Shown here: positions 33,801-47,102 of the stretch, one piece after another | Layout of the letters: every line of letters starts with the position of its first letter | How positions within the stretch are numbered: position 1 is the stretch's first letter | Assembly (NCBI GenBank): GCA_905178155.1 | Contig: CAJINV010000004.1 | Location: 9,205,159-9,269,158, forward strand | Direction of reading: 5' to 3' | DNA from: Amoebophrya sp. A120 | Taxonomy: Eukaryota > Sar > Dinophyceae > Syndiniales > Amoebophryaceae | Length of the DNA stretch: 64,000 bases | The notes under the pieces: model-generated | Told to the model about the DNA's origin: nothing | Database searches by the model: none | The model's input: only the letters and a program-made list of their open reading frames with translations | Program-made: the position numbers and the translations under genes

Positions 33801-36800
33801 GGGCAGACAAACTTGTGATGCTGTTTTCTCAAAAGACTTACACTAACACAGTTTTTCTCTTGGATATTTGCTGTTCCAAATGCAGAAAAGGGCGTGGAAG
33901 AGAAGTACTAGAGTCGGGCAAAATCTACTTCATCGTGAAGATCCAACAGATCCAGGATTTTCAGATGCGCAGGGTGAAGTGGAGGACGGTGCTGGTGAGC
34001 AGGCCGGAGAAGAAGAATCTAGTGCACCAGCATCCGACAGTAGGGTAGATCTAGATGGCAGCGCGGATGAAAATGATGTTGAAGATGCAGATGATTCTGA
34101 AAATGCTATGCCTTGGACGGTCGTTAGCGTACAGAAGGGTGAATTTGCACTGAATTTGTATTGCATGACTTGCATTTAAGTAAGTACTTAAAAGAGAAGT
34201 GCGCTAGGTATGGACACGAGCCCAAGCATCCCACATAGCGTGAAGGGCTGCTCGTCGCGTGGTGGCGCTTGCAGGACCGAAAGAAGTGGTCTTGCGGGGT
34301 CTCGCCGGGCTGTGTAGTGCGTATTTAGCGACCAGAGAAGGTGGATCGGGTGGCTCTTGTTCATCTGCGGGCTTACCTCAGAAGTTCCTCTCCGGAATGG
34401 TCGAAAGGCAGGGCGACGCCTGAACACAGGGGCACTAGTTCAAACACGTACGCTCTCGCGAGTTGTGGTTTGGAATTGGATATCTGGGAGTAGCCTCCGG
34501 TGGAAGGGAAGGCACGACTCGGCTACGGGCACTAGCTTGCTTGGCCTGGTGTTTTTGCCCCCGGAGCAAGTCTTTTTCGACGTGGCTCTCAGGTCAAGAA
34601 TTCCTTGGTGAATTTTGAGGCTTTTTGTTTTTGCGACACTTTTTTGAAGCCCCCAAACCCGGAGTTTCTCACGCGCTAGCGAATTTTGAAAAGGAGCCGG
34701 AGGCCAAAATTCACCGGCGCCCTTTTCAAAATTCACCCCAAAACTCACCGGGCGCCCATTTTCGACCGTGATAAGCAAACTTTAGCGCAGAAAAGTGCTC
34801 AAGGAACTCCGCAAATAGACCCTGGGAAGCGGGGCCGAGGGGAAAAGACGAGCGCCCTCTGCTGCCCTCAGCCCGTCTATATTCTGCCGAAAAGGCCGGA
34901 GAGTTCACGCGCCTGCCGGATAGACGCGCCAAAGCTCTCGGCCTGGTCCTTTCGCCCTTGCCTTCGCGCCTTCTTGCCTAATTGCATTTGCTTCGCAGCG
35001 CTTTCTTTTTGGCGTCTCTGCCCCGGCTGCTGCAGTGCTCTTATGCGAGCACAGGGAGACGAATAGACATGGCCAAAGAACGGCACCCAGGCCATGTCTA
35101 GAAGTTCTTGCCCGCCGCATAAGCCTTGACAGCTTTTGCGGTGTGCAGAACCCACTTCCCAGAAGGCCAAGAGGGACAATGTCCCGGCGGACCCACCTGC
35201 AATTTGTCATGCAAAATTCACTACAAATTCACGAACTTCTCATGCTAACGGATGTTAAAGCTCTAGTGAAAATGATGTTGAAGATGCAGATGATTCTGAA
35301 AAGAAATCCGAAGATCAAGATTTTTCCGGAGATGATAGTGAAGACTCCTTCTTTCCAGACGAAATTCTGGGTGAAGATGCGATAGTACCGAGCGAAATAG
35401 GCGACGGGGAAACAAGCACTACAGATGATGAACAAAATAAAGACGAGGATACAACTCCTGCAATCGACCTTCTAGCCAAAGAACGCAACAAATTAAAGAA
35501 CGTCGTTGGCAGCATGGCAGAGGATGAGGAAAAACAAGAAGAGCGTACAACTAAGAACGTCTACTCCCAGCACGCCGGAACCTCGTCCAAGAAGAAGATG
35601 AAGCGCAGAAAAACCACTTCTATGTCACGATCTAAAAATAAAAAACGCAAAGCAAAACGAAAATCTACTTCCGGATGGCACTACATCGACGGCGAAAATA
35701 AATCTTCGTCCAACCCCGAGGGAACCGCCAGCAGCAAAAGAAAGAAACCGAAACACAAAGAGCACTTTAAGACCGCGCGAACAGTGGAAGTCTCTGCCGT
35801 GAACCGGGCGCAGATGGGGGAAAAGGTCGAGCAGAAGAAATTCTGGGAGGTGCGCAACAGCTGGGGCCGGGAGTGGGGCGACCGCGGGTACGCGAAGCTG
35901 GAACGGGGAATCAACATGGCGTTTTCGGAGATCGAATCGGAATACGTGGTCCCCGACATGGAGAAACTGCACAAAAATTTCGTGGACAAAAACCCGGAGA
36001 TGCTGAAATACATCGAGGAGGCGAATAAGTTGCAGAACGAGCAAAGGCAAAAAGAGCTGGAGCTCGAGAAGCAGAAGGAGGAGGCCGCGAAGCAAAGCAC
36101 GTACCTACCGAACATAACCGTCCCCGTGCCGGAAATACCGGAGTTCCCACATCTCGGTTTCTCCGTTTTCAGCCAGGAGGACCATCTGGCGGGCATGCCG
36201 CTGATTGATGAAGTTGTGCGGAACGTGAATTACACGCATATCCCGGGAATCCTGCTTTCCGAAAGTCGGGTGGCAACCGCACCGACGAAGACCTCCGTTG
36301 TTGAACCCGTAGTGCAACAGTTAAATTTCTCCACGTCCACCGCCCCACCGCCACCTGCAACCACCACCACGACCACTACCACGACAACCACTATCCTGTG
36401 CAGAAGTATCTTCGTACTCGTACTTCTTGCAAATATGCATGACAAATGTTTTTCCTAAGGGAAAACAGCATTACAAATTCCACTTCCCTTCTTGCCAAAA
36501 TTTGTGATGCAATTTATACTAGTACGATGCTTTTGCAATGCATAACCACCACGAAAGAGCAACGGCAGGACACCGTGGCGATTTTGTCTGATAAGGACTG
36601 GGAGAAGCGGAAGAAAAAGCAGGTCAAAGAAGGTAATGCCAGGGTGATACAAATCCACGAGGACGAGGACTGGTACCCGAAAAAGCTCAACGGGAAAAAG
36701 AGGAAGCCCAAATACCCCGAGTACCGCTACCCCTGGTGGCATCCAAAGGTGCCGGAGAAGGAGCAGGATCCGGGGACGTTTGAAAATGGCTACAAGCCGG

Positions 36801-37582
36801 AGAAACCCCGGGAATTCGAGCCCGGGCCAAATGGTCAGAAGGAAAAGGCAAGATCATCTAGTAGTACATCAGGTGCTTCTTCATCTTCCACGAAAAATTT
36901 TTCACCTGCAGCATCAAGTGAGAAACAGGACAACAACAAACCCGCTTCAGCAGCAGCAGACAAGTACGGCAAGGACAAGCTTCCGATCTCCCGACTGACG
37001 AAGCAGGAGTACTACAAGCGCTTTGTGCCAACCGCCGTCGAAGGGTTTCCGACCTCCGAAGAAGCCACCGAGTATCCTGTGCAAAAGTATCGCACTCGTA
37101 TTGCAATCATGCATTACAAATCCTGTTCTTGAGGCAAATTAGCATTACAAATTTTATTTCTCATGCTGAGGAAATTTGAATTTGTAAAGCATATGCATTT
37201 AATATACGAGTACGATACTTTTGCAGTTCATACTGAGCCCCCGGAGCCGCAACTAGACGAAGGTGCGCCGGAGCTGATCGCAATTCGCGACGACGTGGAA
37301 AAACCGTTTCATCCGAGATTCGCACGGGCGTACCCTCAGGTAGCTGTTGCAGAAGATGAACGACCGCGGAAGGAGGAGGAGGAACGAGGACATCAAAATG
37401 AAGACGGGAAAACCTCCACGAGTGGGGCGTTTCTGCAGCAGCAAAAACTGGATCTGGAAGTAGGCCAGAAGAAGAGGACCACATCGAAACCAGCGGCTTC
37501 AAAAAGAAAACCGCATTTTGTGGGAAATAACGTCGTTGACCCACGTACGATTCTGATCCGACGGGGAAAAAGAGACGGCTGA
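24859..37582 (+). CDS. Giant cathepsin C-like (papain family C1) cysteine protease, 2,373 aa, 19 exons
   Basis: Exons: 24859-25023, 25189-25848, 26116-26170, 26332-26457, 26608-27449, 27718-27768, 27983-28116, 28286-28584, 28807-28850, 29009-29111, 30434-31102, 31258-31312, 31610-32811, 32974-33089, 33246-33657, 33872-34103, 35303-36391, 36550-37072, 37238-37582. They sum to 7,122 nt, an exact multiple of three. A signal peptide (LLFLLALLLPEHFYVLA) leads into DLPLHCLIQDAVGDWTF, the start of the dipeptidyl-peptidase I exclusion domain; CGHTFPN and VWTMVADEG follow. The peptidase domain has ELPNSDAFPVNFTW, then DQGACGSCY with nucleophile Cys658 (codon 28055-28057). Next come CNPYNEGCGGGFPYLV, YVGGYAQGAEEDL and GPVTMSLNPD. 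His1472 is in STHSIICVGWG (32982) and Asn1907 in VRNSWGREWG (35856). The His-Asn gap is ~435 residues against ~20 in relatives, filled by Lys/Glu-rich sequence. A secretory or lysosomal aminodipeptidase role is inferred from the family. The intron 28117-28285 is GT-AG. Confidence 0.88.
25024..25183. mobile_element. Introner-like element, family IE-2
   Basis: TIRs TATGCATTGCAAAAGCATCG / ..ACGATACGTTTGCACAGGATA (trimmed). Direct repeat AGGAT on both sides. Joins GAG-GAT|GAG-GAG. Confidence 0.9.
25849..26110. mobile_element. Introner-like element, family IE-1
   Basis: TIRs TATCAAATGCAAATATGCCT / ..GACACTTTTGCACTTGATA. Direct repeat AGGAG on both sides. Joins into the conserved VWTMVADEG block. 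Confidence 0.92.
26171..26326. mobile_element. Introner-like element, family IE-2
   Basis: TIRs TATCCTGTGCAAAAGTGTCG / ..GATGCTTTTGCAATTCATA. Flanks CAAGA and CAAGG (one mismatch). Confidence 0.87.
26458..26602. mobile_element. Introner-like element, family IE-2
   Basis: TIRs TATGAACTGCAAAAGTATCG / ..GATACTTTTGCACAGGATA. Direct repeat GGGGA on both sides. Confidence 0.9.
27450..27712. mobile_element. Introner-like element, family IE-1
   Basis: TIRs TATGCATTGCAAATATGTCT / ..GACATATTTGCATTGGATA. Direct repeat CGGAA on both sides. Joins GCG-GAA|CTC-CCC at the start of the mature peptidase segment. Confidence 0.92.
27769..27977. mobile_element. Introner-like element, family IE-6
   Basis: TIRs TATGAGAGTGCACGACTCCC / ..GGGAGTTGTGCACTCTCATA. 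Direct repeat ACGAA on both sides. Lies ~70 nt upstream of the catalytic cysteine codon. Confidence 0.92.
28585..28801. mobile_element. Introner-like element, family IE-6
   Basis: TIRs TATGACAGTGCACAACTCTC / ..GGGAGTTGTGCGCTGTTATA. Direct repeat TCTCA on both sides. Frame restored into a 44-nt exon. Confidence 0.9.
28851..29003. mobile_element. Introner-like element, family IE-2
   Basis: TIRs TATGCTGTGCAAAAGTATAG / ..GCGATACTTTCGCACAGGATA (trimmed). Direct repeat GGACG on both sides. Confidence 0.9.
29112..30428. mobile_element. Introner-like element, family IE-1, carrying a nested 1,047-bp element
   Basis: Outer TIRs TATACATTGCAAATATGTCT / ..ACATATTTGCATTTCATA. Direct repeat CCGGA on both sides. 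The normal ~265-bp body is split by the insertion at 29324-30370. Removal of the whole 1.3 kb still restores the frame (CGG-A|AA-GAG). Confidence 0.9.
29324..30370. mobile_element. Nested GC-rich TIR element inside an introner-like element
   Basis: Left TIR TTAGACCAGAAAATCGGAAG, continuing AAGTACATG, is exactly inverted at the right end for at least 28 bp. Weaker similarity extends to ~55 bp. Target duplication TAAAA at 29319-29323 and 30371-30375. The interior is very GC-rich with many poly-G and poly-C runs and short palindromes such as GAATTGGGCCAATTC. No transposase-like coding sequence is apparent; long frames there look like composition artefacts. Confidence 0.9.
31103..31252. mobile_element. 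Introner-like element, family IE-2
   Basis: TIRs TATGCATTGCAAAAGTATCG / ..CAATACTTTTGCACAGAATA. Direct repeat GATGG on both sides. Confidence 0.9.
31313..31604. mobile_element. Introner-like element, family IE-3
   Basis: TIRs TATGGAACTGTCAGGATCGA / ..GATCCTGACACTCCCATA. Flanks GCCGT and GCCCT (one mismatch). Confidence 0.87.
32812..32968. mobile_element. Introner-like element, family IE-2
   Basis: TIRs TATGAATTGCAAAATTATCG / ..GATACTTTTGCAATGCATA. Direct repeat GTCGC on both sides. Removal gives PWSQSTHSIICVGWG, recovering the catalytic His motif. This junction is a strong test of the 5-bp rule. Confidence 0.94.
33090..33240. mobile_element. Introner-like element, family IE-2
   Basis: TIRs TATGCGCTGCAAAAGTATCG / ..CGATACTTTTGCACAGGATA. 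Direct repeat ATCTA on both sides. Confidence 0.9.
33658..33866. mobile_element. Introner-like element, family IE-7 (single copy here)
   Basis: TIRs TATGCAAGAAAAAAACTGTG, then TAAGTGTAA, against ..TTACACTAACACAGTTTTTC TCTTGGATA. Direct repeat TTTGC on both sides. Frame restored. Confidence 0.88.
34104..35266. mobile_element. 1.16-kb intronic insert flanked by a 36-bp direct repeat
   Basis: A perfect 36-bp repeat (begins TGAAAATGATGTTGAAGATG) lies at 34068-34103 and 35267-35302. Both copies read in the same frame (ENDVEDADDSE). Removing one repeat plus the insert (1,199 nt) keeps the protease frame. Imperfect inverted ends CGTTAGC..GTGAATTTG at ~34120 and ~35248 suggest a TIR element. An inner palindrome (TAGACATGGCC / GGCCATGTCTA) spans ~35068-35101. 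Boundaries differ from the 5-bp rule of other IEs. Confidence 0.6.
36392..36544. mobile_element. Introner-like element, family IE-2
   Basis: Left TATCCTGTGCAGAAGTATCT; right ..GATGCTTTTGCAATGCATA. Direct repeat ACCAC on both sides, within a poly-Thr coding stretch. Confidence 0.88.
37073..37232. mobile_element. Introner-like element, family IE-2
   Basis: TIRs TATCCTGTGCAAAAGTATCG / ..CGATACTTTTGCAGTTCATA. Flanks CCGAG and CTGAG (one mismatch). Confidence 0.88.
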
Positions 37583-40711
<3,129 letters not shown>

Positions 40712-41479
40712 AATGGTGGATTTATTTTCAGATTTGAAAACCACATGGTGGACGGAGGACGAGATGTTGATCATGATAGTTTTACTTGCCGCAGCCTTAT
40801 GTGTATGTATTCCTGAGAAGAAGTAGGAGGACAGTCAGAGTAGAATCATGATGAAATGCACGTAAGCTGAAGCTCGAGCAGCTGCGCCTGCTCTATTTCA
40901 AATTCAAAGATAGCGCTTCTATACCAGCTGCGGTATAATCGTCATCGTGGTCCGTATTATAAAATTTACTTTTCTTGACCCGACTAGAACCTCAACCTTT
41001 CCCGTTGGTTCTGGGTCCTCTTACAAATTGCCAATTTCAAGAGTCTTGGAAGGCTAGGATGAAAAGAACTTACACGTTGCTTTCCAACAAAAAAATTACA
41101 GCACGTGTTGCGTAAGCGTTTGGGTAGGATATTTCTTTCGAGCGAACTACGCCGCCTATCAAGTATTGTAGAACAAACACTAGTTGAAGAAGTAGAAAAC
41201 AGTATGAAGAAGCGTTTTCGAAAAGTAGAAGAACTAGACCCAAAACTACTACTCAAACCACCTACAAATATGCCAACTTTTTGAGACTGCACTGCCAATG
41301 CGTACAACCGTCCATCGAAATCGGCGGACGTCGATCAAAAACCTTTGCACTCATTTGTGAGCATCGTGCGTCCGCGATTTTTGGAGGGACGAAAAACCTT
41401 TGCAAGTTTGCACTTGCAGCAGAAAAGGGTGTATAATTTTTCTTTTTGACCATCGCAGCAGCGGCAGGAAATTTAAAAC
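40712..41479. other. Intergenic, no supported gene
   Basis: A 107-codon minus-strand frame (40984-41307) has Ser-rich composition and no motif. Nothing else seen. Confidence 0.5.
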
Positions 41480-41750
41480 ATGGACGCGGACGAGACAAAC
41501 GCGATAGTCAATTCGATAAATGTTGATGCTGATGTTCAGGTTGAAGATCTTCAAAAGAGTGACACTCCAGTATTTCATTTTTCACGAAAGTAAACTTGAA
41601 ATTTCGTCGGCCTCTACACGTTACAGGTTATCGATTATCGTACAGCTCAACACCCTCTTCGCCGTCGTAAATTCGCATGCATACAGACTCCGCGCTAGGT
41701 ACAAGAACTTAGTCGTCGAGAAATCTATGGTGGAGATCATGCGCGAATAA
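41480..41750 (+). CDS. Tentative small protein, 77 aa, with a possible 37-bp intron
   Basis: ATG 41480 opens an acidic segment (MDADETNAIVNSINVDADV). Treating 41590-41626 as a GT-AG intron (AA|GTAAAC..TTACAG|GT) joins it in frame to a segment ending KSMVEIMRE and a stop at 41748-41750. The two halves read as one small helical protein. The family is not recognised, and 37 bp is far shorter than the other introns here. It may instead be a 5' part of the next gene or not a gene at all. Confidence 0.3.
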
Positions 41751-41826
41751 TTCGAATCAGAATCTGCACGCCGCGTGCGTAAAAACGCAACCGCCGCCCA
41801 GCAGAGGAAGGCTGGAGAAGTTGAAG

Positions 41827-44800
41827 ATGGGTCATTTCCGGGCACCGGCATTGCTCATTCACCACAACCGACAACATATATGCAGCCTGAAAGGGACGAC
41901 GAAAACAAAATCGAAATCATGCTGCTGGATGTTTCTGCTCCTAATCGCAGCAAGAGCAGCATGGCAACCCGGAACCGGAACATCAAGAACGCAGCAGGGC
42001 GGGGGACACACTTCTACACTGGGATCATCGTTGTACACCGGCGGCAATCAACCGCGGGCACCGGCTTTCATTCCTGCTAGTCAACGAGGGCAAAGCATAG
42101 TACTGGAGCAGTCGACCTCGACGTCGGCTCCTGCTATAGGAACCGGGGGACACCCACACCCCGGAAGCGGCACGCCAGCGACCAGGACCACGGGAGCCAC
42201 TTTCACTTACCTTCCAGTCGAGCATGTGTATTCACATTCAGGGCAGGGGCAGTTCAGTGCGCCGTTTAGTGCGCCGTACGCTGGCGGGACGACTGGGTCT
42301 TCATACACGACAGGAACCGCAGCCGGAGTAGAAAGCGCGCTCGTTTCGGGGCACCAGCAGCCCCCCGTCCGTCCGGCGCCCGCCCGCCAGATCCAGATCG
42401 TCCGGCAAGTTTCTTCGACCGCTGCCGCGGGAGGGAGTTCTATTACGACGGCAGCGTTTGCTGGTGCAGCAGCGCCAAGTGGACACGCAGGGTACACCAC
42501 TTTTGTAGTTCCACCTGGCCGCTCGGAATGTAATGCCGGTGACGTAGTAGTTCCTGCAGCCCCTCGGCTTCTGACACCTCGAGGCCTGTCCTCGACAGAA
42601 ACGCGGCCACATCCAGCGGTTGCAGTCTACAGCGTCAGTGAAGATCATGCAGGAGGAGCTCCTGGCGCAACTGCAAGTAGTTCTCGTCCAGCATTCCCTA
42701 GCTCGACATTCTTGGCGCAACAATGGCCACCATTGTCTTTGTCCCCTGTAGTTGCTTCCACTGGACACGAAGTACAATCTTCGTCGACTACGCAACACGT
42801 GGAAATCGATCCGACGTTGCCGCCCTCCTCCTCGCACCATGGGCTGCAAGTTGATAGCAGTGTCCGACTAGGAGGACGAGCAGCAAAAGCCGATGCAGCT
42901 GCACGATCGGAAACTTCTACGCCATCTGCGTCTACCGGATCCTTTGTCGTGAACGATTACTTGCACACACAACAGGCTTCCCCGAAGATTAATTTCTTAA
43001 ACCTGCTCGATTCTAGTAGACGACAGGAGGAAGAGAGAGTTGTACAGGATCATGCAAACACCCACCCAGCTGCCTCCTGTCTCAACGCGGCACTTCTTTC
43101 TTTCCGAGACGGTCCCCCGGTTTGTAACTCTAACTCCTCCTGCACGTCAAAAAGAAATAAGCAGTGCGAACAACAAGCGTCCCACGTTTTCACCCATCCA
43201 CAAACCGGTCGGAAACTCTTTCTCGCCGGATCCGCGTTTGCGAAATGCGGGGCGTGGCAAAGAAACGAATGTGTAAAGTTCAACTTGGACATGAGCCAGG
43301 GCGAGTTCAGAACGCCGGCGTTGACCTATGGGGGTGTCAGGATTGAAATCGACAAAGTTGAAATAACTTGTAATGCATAAAATCGATACCAGTTGGAAGC
43401 CCAATTTCCAAGCGGTGCGTGACAAATTTTAGGAGCACCGGAATCCTATTTGTCATGCTGTTTGGGCACAGAAGACTGCTTTTGTCATGCTCCTTTAGCA
43501 GCTCTATGTCTATCCGAAACCCTAAAAAATAGGCTCACAATCTGCCTCGCCTGCCATCCCGGCAAGACAGGCACTTCATGACTTGCATTTCATGCATGAC
43601 AAATCATTTCAAATTTGTCGATTTCAAACCTGACGCTTCCATATGACCACGCGGGTGGTTATTCCGGTCTACGATAACGCAGTGGAGGTGGGTGTTTTGT
43701 TTTCCTTCCTCTTGGATGGCTTGCGCTTCGTTGACGCGGCGCTGGGCGGTGATTTTTTCGCAGAAGACGAAGTGGAAAAGCAGGAAGTTCGTGATAAAGT
43801 GTTCATTAGCCGGACGTCTGATTGTCCCCCGGGTATGCTAGATTCTTTCGCCGATAGTGGAGCTTCTCCCACGACCAGCCAATGCCGCCGACGAGAACAA
43901 GAATTATTTGCAGGAGGACCGGGATCAACTCGATCTTTCGAGAAAGAAATCTCCATTCCGCAAGCCCTCGCGAAGGAGCTGCACTGGCTGGGGCGGAGGA
44001 AGCAGGATACTCAGTATTTCGATGAGGACGAAGAAGATGATTTTGCTGACTCCGAAGCTGGTGAAGATCCGGCTCATGATAGTGCAAACAACTTCGACAT
44101 CGAAATCGGGGCAGGTGCAGCCCTCCCCGTGGTCCCCCACCCGCCGCCCGTGGAGACGCAGGGTGCACCATCTACTTCCAGAGCAGCGTCTTCAGAAGGT
44201 ATTAACAAGCCGAAACGAAATTATGGAAATACGAATACCCCGCCGGCTGTTGTAAGATACAAAAAAGGTTCTGACCTCCGGCGAAGGATTGACAAGGAAC
44301 AGGAAATTTTTGAGTTCGCCGACGAACTCGGCTCGGTTGAGAAGGACGTGAAACGAGTGATGGCGGACCGTGCGGCGCAGTTGCTTTCTGAGGAGGTCGG
44401 ACAAGTACAAGAACTACCACCGGATATACATATAATCAACCAAGGAACAATACTAGGAAGGAACGGCTCAGTTTCATCCCTGCCGAAAGAGGAGGAGCTC
44501 CGCAGACGAAAGATTGCCCTCCTCCGTCTCATCGGCCAGCGCGGCTTGGTGGCCGTAGACCCGGTCCACGGTAGGAAGCTCCCGGCCGGCCAAGGGGCGC
44601 ACGACCAGGTGACCTTGGGGTCCGCGTGGCACATCCCGCGAGGACCAGAAATTGATGTTCCGCCAAAAACAACTTCTAATGGGGCAGCTGCAGCTGCAGG
44701 CTCAACCCCATCTTCCTCTTCCGGAGAAAACAGCAACATAACCCGGTTGAAAAACCTTTTCCTCCCGCTGAAGCCAAACCTCCTGGTGAATTGCGCCGTC

Positions 44801-45400
44801 GGAAAGTCCCGCAGCGTCACCGTCGTGCTAGCGTACTTGATGGTGGTGCACGATTACTCCCTCCGGGACGCTTTTGTGTTAGTGTACAGCAAGCGGCCGC
44901 TGATGCTTCCCAATAAAGGATTTTTTCAGGGACTCCAGCTTCTGGAGCGGTGGCTTGTACGGGTCACGGGAGGTATGACTGGGAGGGGGAGCAGGCGGGA
45001 CGACAGGAGAGACGAGCGATTGATGTTGTCAGGACGAGTTCTTGGCGAAAGAACGACATCTGGGCGGATATTATGCGCATCCGCGGAAGAGGATTCCGAC
45101 CAGCAAAGTTCGGAAGATGTTGGTCATGACGATGACGACCAGCAGGCCGGCGGGTCCAAGACGCGTGAAGACGAGCACAAGGACAAGCAGTCAGAAGACG
45201 CTTTACTGGATCCTTGGATTTGGCAGCCGCCCGAAAGAGCCGCTGGTTGGTCGCCCTTGAAGAGCACCAGACCTCGTTCTCGGAATACAATTTCCATGCA
45301 GGAGTACAATGCGCTGAAAAATCGGAAGAAAGAACAGGAAAACAAAAACCGGGGCGGAGGGCATCGTGTGATTTATGATTTGGAGTGCTGTGTGTGTTGA
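41827..45400 (+). CDS. Dual-specificity-phosphatase-like protein with Asn in place of the pre-cysteine His, 1,083 aa
   Basis: Exons 41827-43326 and 43649-45400 are joined by removing one IE-3 copy; 3,252 nt total, a multiple of three. The N-terminal ~500 residues are Ser/Thr/Pro/Gly-rich and probably disordered. A hydrophobic run (MFLLLIAARAAW) lies near residue 30. The C-terminal exon carries a dual-specificity phosphatase core: VNCAVGKSRSVTVVLAYLM, then SLRDAFVLVYSKRP, then LPNKGFFQGLQLLERWL. The CX5R loop is intact (Cys882, Arg888), but the usual HC is NC. The domain is expanded by acidic, low-complexity insertions ahead of the loop, and I cannot place the general-acid Asp. It could be an active but unusual phosphatase or a phospho-binding pseudophosphatase. 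The start codon is the first ATG after a stop at 41710. Confidence 0.72.
43327..43643. mobile_element. Introner-like element, family IE-3
   Basis: TIRs TATGGGGGTGTCAGGATTGA / ..AACCTGACGCTTCCATA. Direct repeat TGACC on both sides. Joins TTG-ACC|ACG-CGG. Confidence 0.92.
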
Positions 45401-46402
45401 TAGGGCTACAAATGAATATGAATATGGATCAACCGTAGGCAGGATAAAGATTGGAAATCGAAATCCATGTAGCATGCAGCATGTGCTGCGAGCATTCGCC
45501 ACCTGCATATATGTCAATGTGCTAATACTACTACTATCCAGAGCTGTCTGCTCTATGAAAAAAATATTTTGACATTTGGGCCAATTTGGCATTGCAAGTT
45601 TTTGCCGATGCTGGTCTACAGATTTCATGAGTGACACATTTTCGTTATTTTCCCAAAGTTTGCTAAAGAATACAGTAAAAGAAAACACTAGCTGCGCGAC
45701 TGCTGGTGCAACGACGCCTTTTCGGCCTTTTGCGAAAATTGAGAATATGATGGCCTAGCGAGCTCGATCTGCTGAAAGCGAAAGCCACATTATGTTGATA
45801 ATACTGCCCTTGCAAGGAAACTTGATGTCGTCGTGTTTTCAAAATACCATGATCAAAGCACCCGGCGTAGTGAAGATCACCAAACGCAAATATACCTGCT
45901 TCTAAGCCACACAGAAAGACCAAGATCATCTGAGAAATTCGCCATACTGGTCCTGATAGGTTCCCGACGTGCAACCGATTTTCCCGGAAGATCAAAAAGA
46001 GCGATCCGGATCGAGATGATCGTTGTGCAAGGAAAAATGTGGATGCTGAGAATGATCTGGGAAAAGATAAAAAAATGGAAAAGAAGATTATGATGATCCT
46101 GGCGTCAGAACTACTTAGTACCATGGCGACCTATTCAACTATCGTTCTGATTGGATCATCATCATTCTGATTCTCCTATTTCGTATTCAGGCTCTGCTCG
46201 ACGTTGGTAGTGATAGTGTGAAATTGTGGAAGTATAAATATGCGTATTTTTTGGTTTTCCTTCTAGAAGTACCAGAAGCGAATTTAGGGACATAATTCCT
46301 TTACTTCTCTCGCAGCTCCGTTTTGAAGTAAGACGATTCTTCAAAATAAGTCGACGTCTTTTCATATTTTTGCACTAACAACTACGACCTACGAAAAATA
46401 AA
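45401..46402. other. Intergenic, no supported gene
   Basis: A 153-codon minus-strand frame (45663-46124) has no recognisable motif and lies opposite to every other gene. I do not annotate it. Confidence 0.5.
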
Positions 46403-47102
46403 ATGCGACCTCTATCCGAAGAAGAGCTGAAGCTCTTCCTGGAGAAGGTGTCTCGGTACATCGGAAATGGCGTCAGGCAACTAGTCGAAAGAAGTGACGA
46501 ACCACACGTTTTCCGGCTGCATAACCAACGGGTGTACTACGTGGGCGAAAGTTTGTTGAAGAAAGGTATTGGATTTTTACAGAAACTACTACTAAGTACA
46601 TCTACAGTCCGTCGTGCTTATCGTCAGTCTTGCCAATAATTTTCCATCTTTGCAAATGTCCAGCATGCTTAGTTGCATTCACAAAAGAAAATAAAAACCC
46701 AAAAACATCACTACAACAGCCGGTTGCGTCGCAAGGAAAAACCTGGCTTCTCTTGGTGTCTGTTTCGGAAAGTTTACCCACTCCGGCAAATTTCACCTGC
46801 AAATTACCTGCTTGGATTTCCTCGCCCGACTGGCGAAGTACAAAGTGTGGCTCAAGCCCGGCGGGGAGCAGCACTTCCTTTACGGCAACCACGTCGTGAA
46901 AGCGCACCTGAGAAGGATCACGGAGGACGTCCCCAGAAACGCGGGCGTGGTAATTTTCAGCGAACAGGGGGACCTGCCGATCGGGTTTGGGACCGCCGCG
47001 AAATCCACGGCGGAGTGTCGGGAAGCACCCACGGAGGCGATCGTGGTGTACCACCAGTCAGACATCGGGGAATATTTGAGGGAGGAAAGCAACTTGCTGT
47101 AA
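46403..47102 (+). CDS. NIP7: NIP7, 60S ribosome biogenesis factor, 181 aa, two exons
   Basis: Needed for 27S pre-rRNA processing and 60S subunit assembly in the nucleolus. Exons 46403-46565 and 46720-47102 are joined by a GT-AG intron (46566-46719). The product is 181 aa, about the usual length (~180). It starts MRPLSEEELKLFLEKVSRYI. It continues FRLHNQRVYYVGESLLKK, then LASLGVCFGKFTHSGKF and KYKVWLKPGGEQHFLYGNHV. The C-terminal PUA domain has GVVIFSEQGDLPIGFGTAAK and ends AIVVYHQSDIGEYLREE. The splice reproduces the family spacing before SLGxCFGKF exactly, confirming the intron. No introner-like elements. A reliable anchor for gene order and codon use. Confidence 0.97.

Noticed and set aside
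45663-46124. 153-codon minus-strand frame
   Set aside because: No motif, opposite to all real genes, and no intron or start context to support it.
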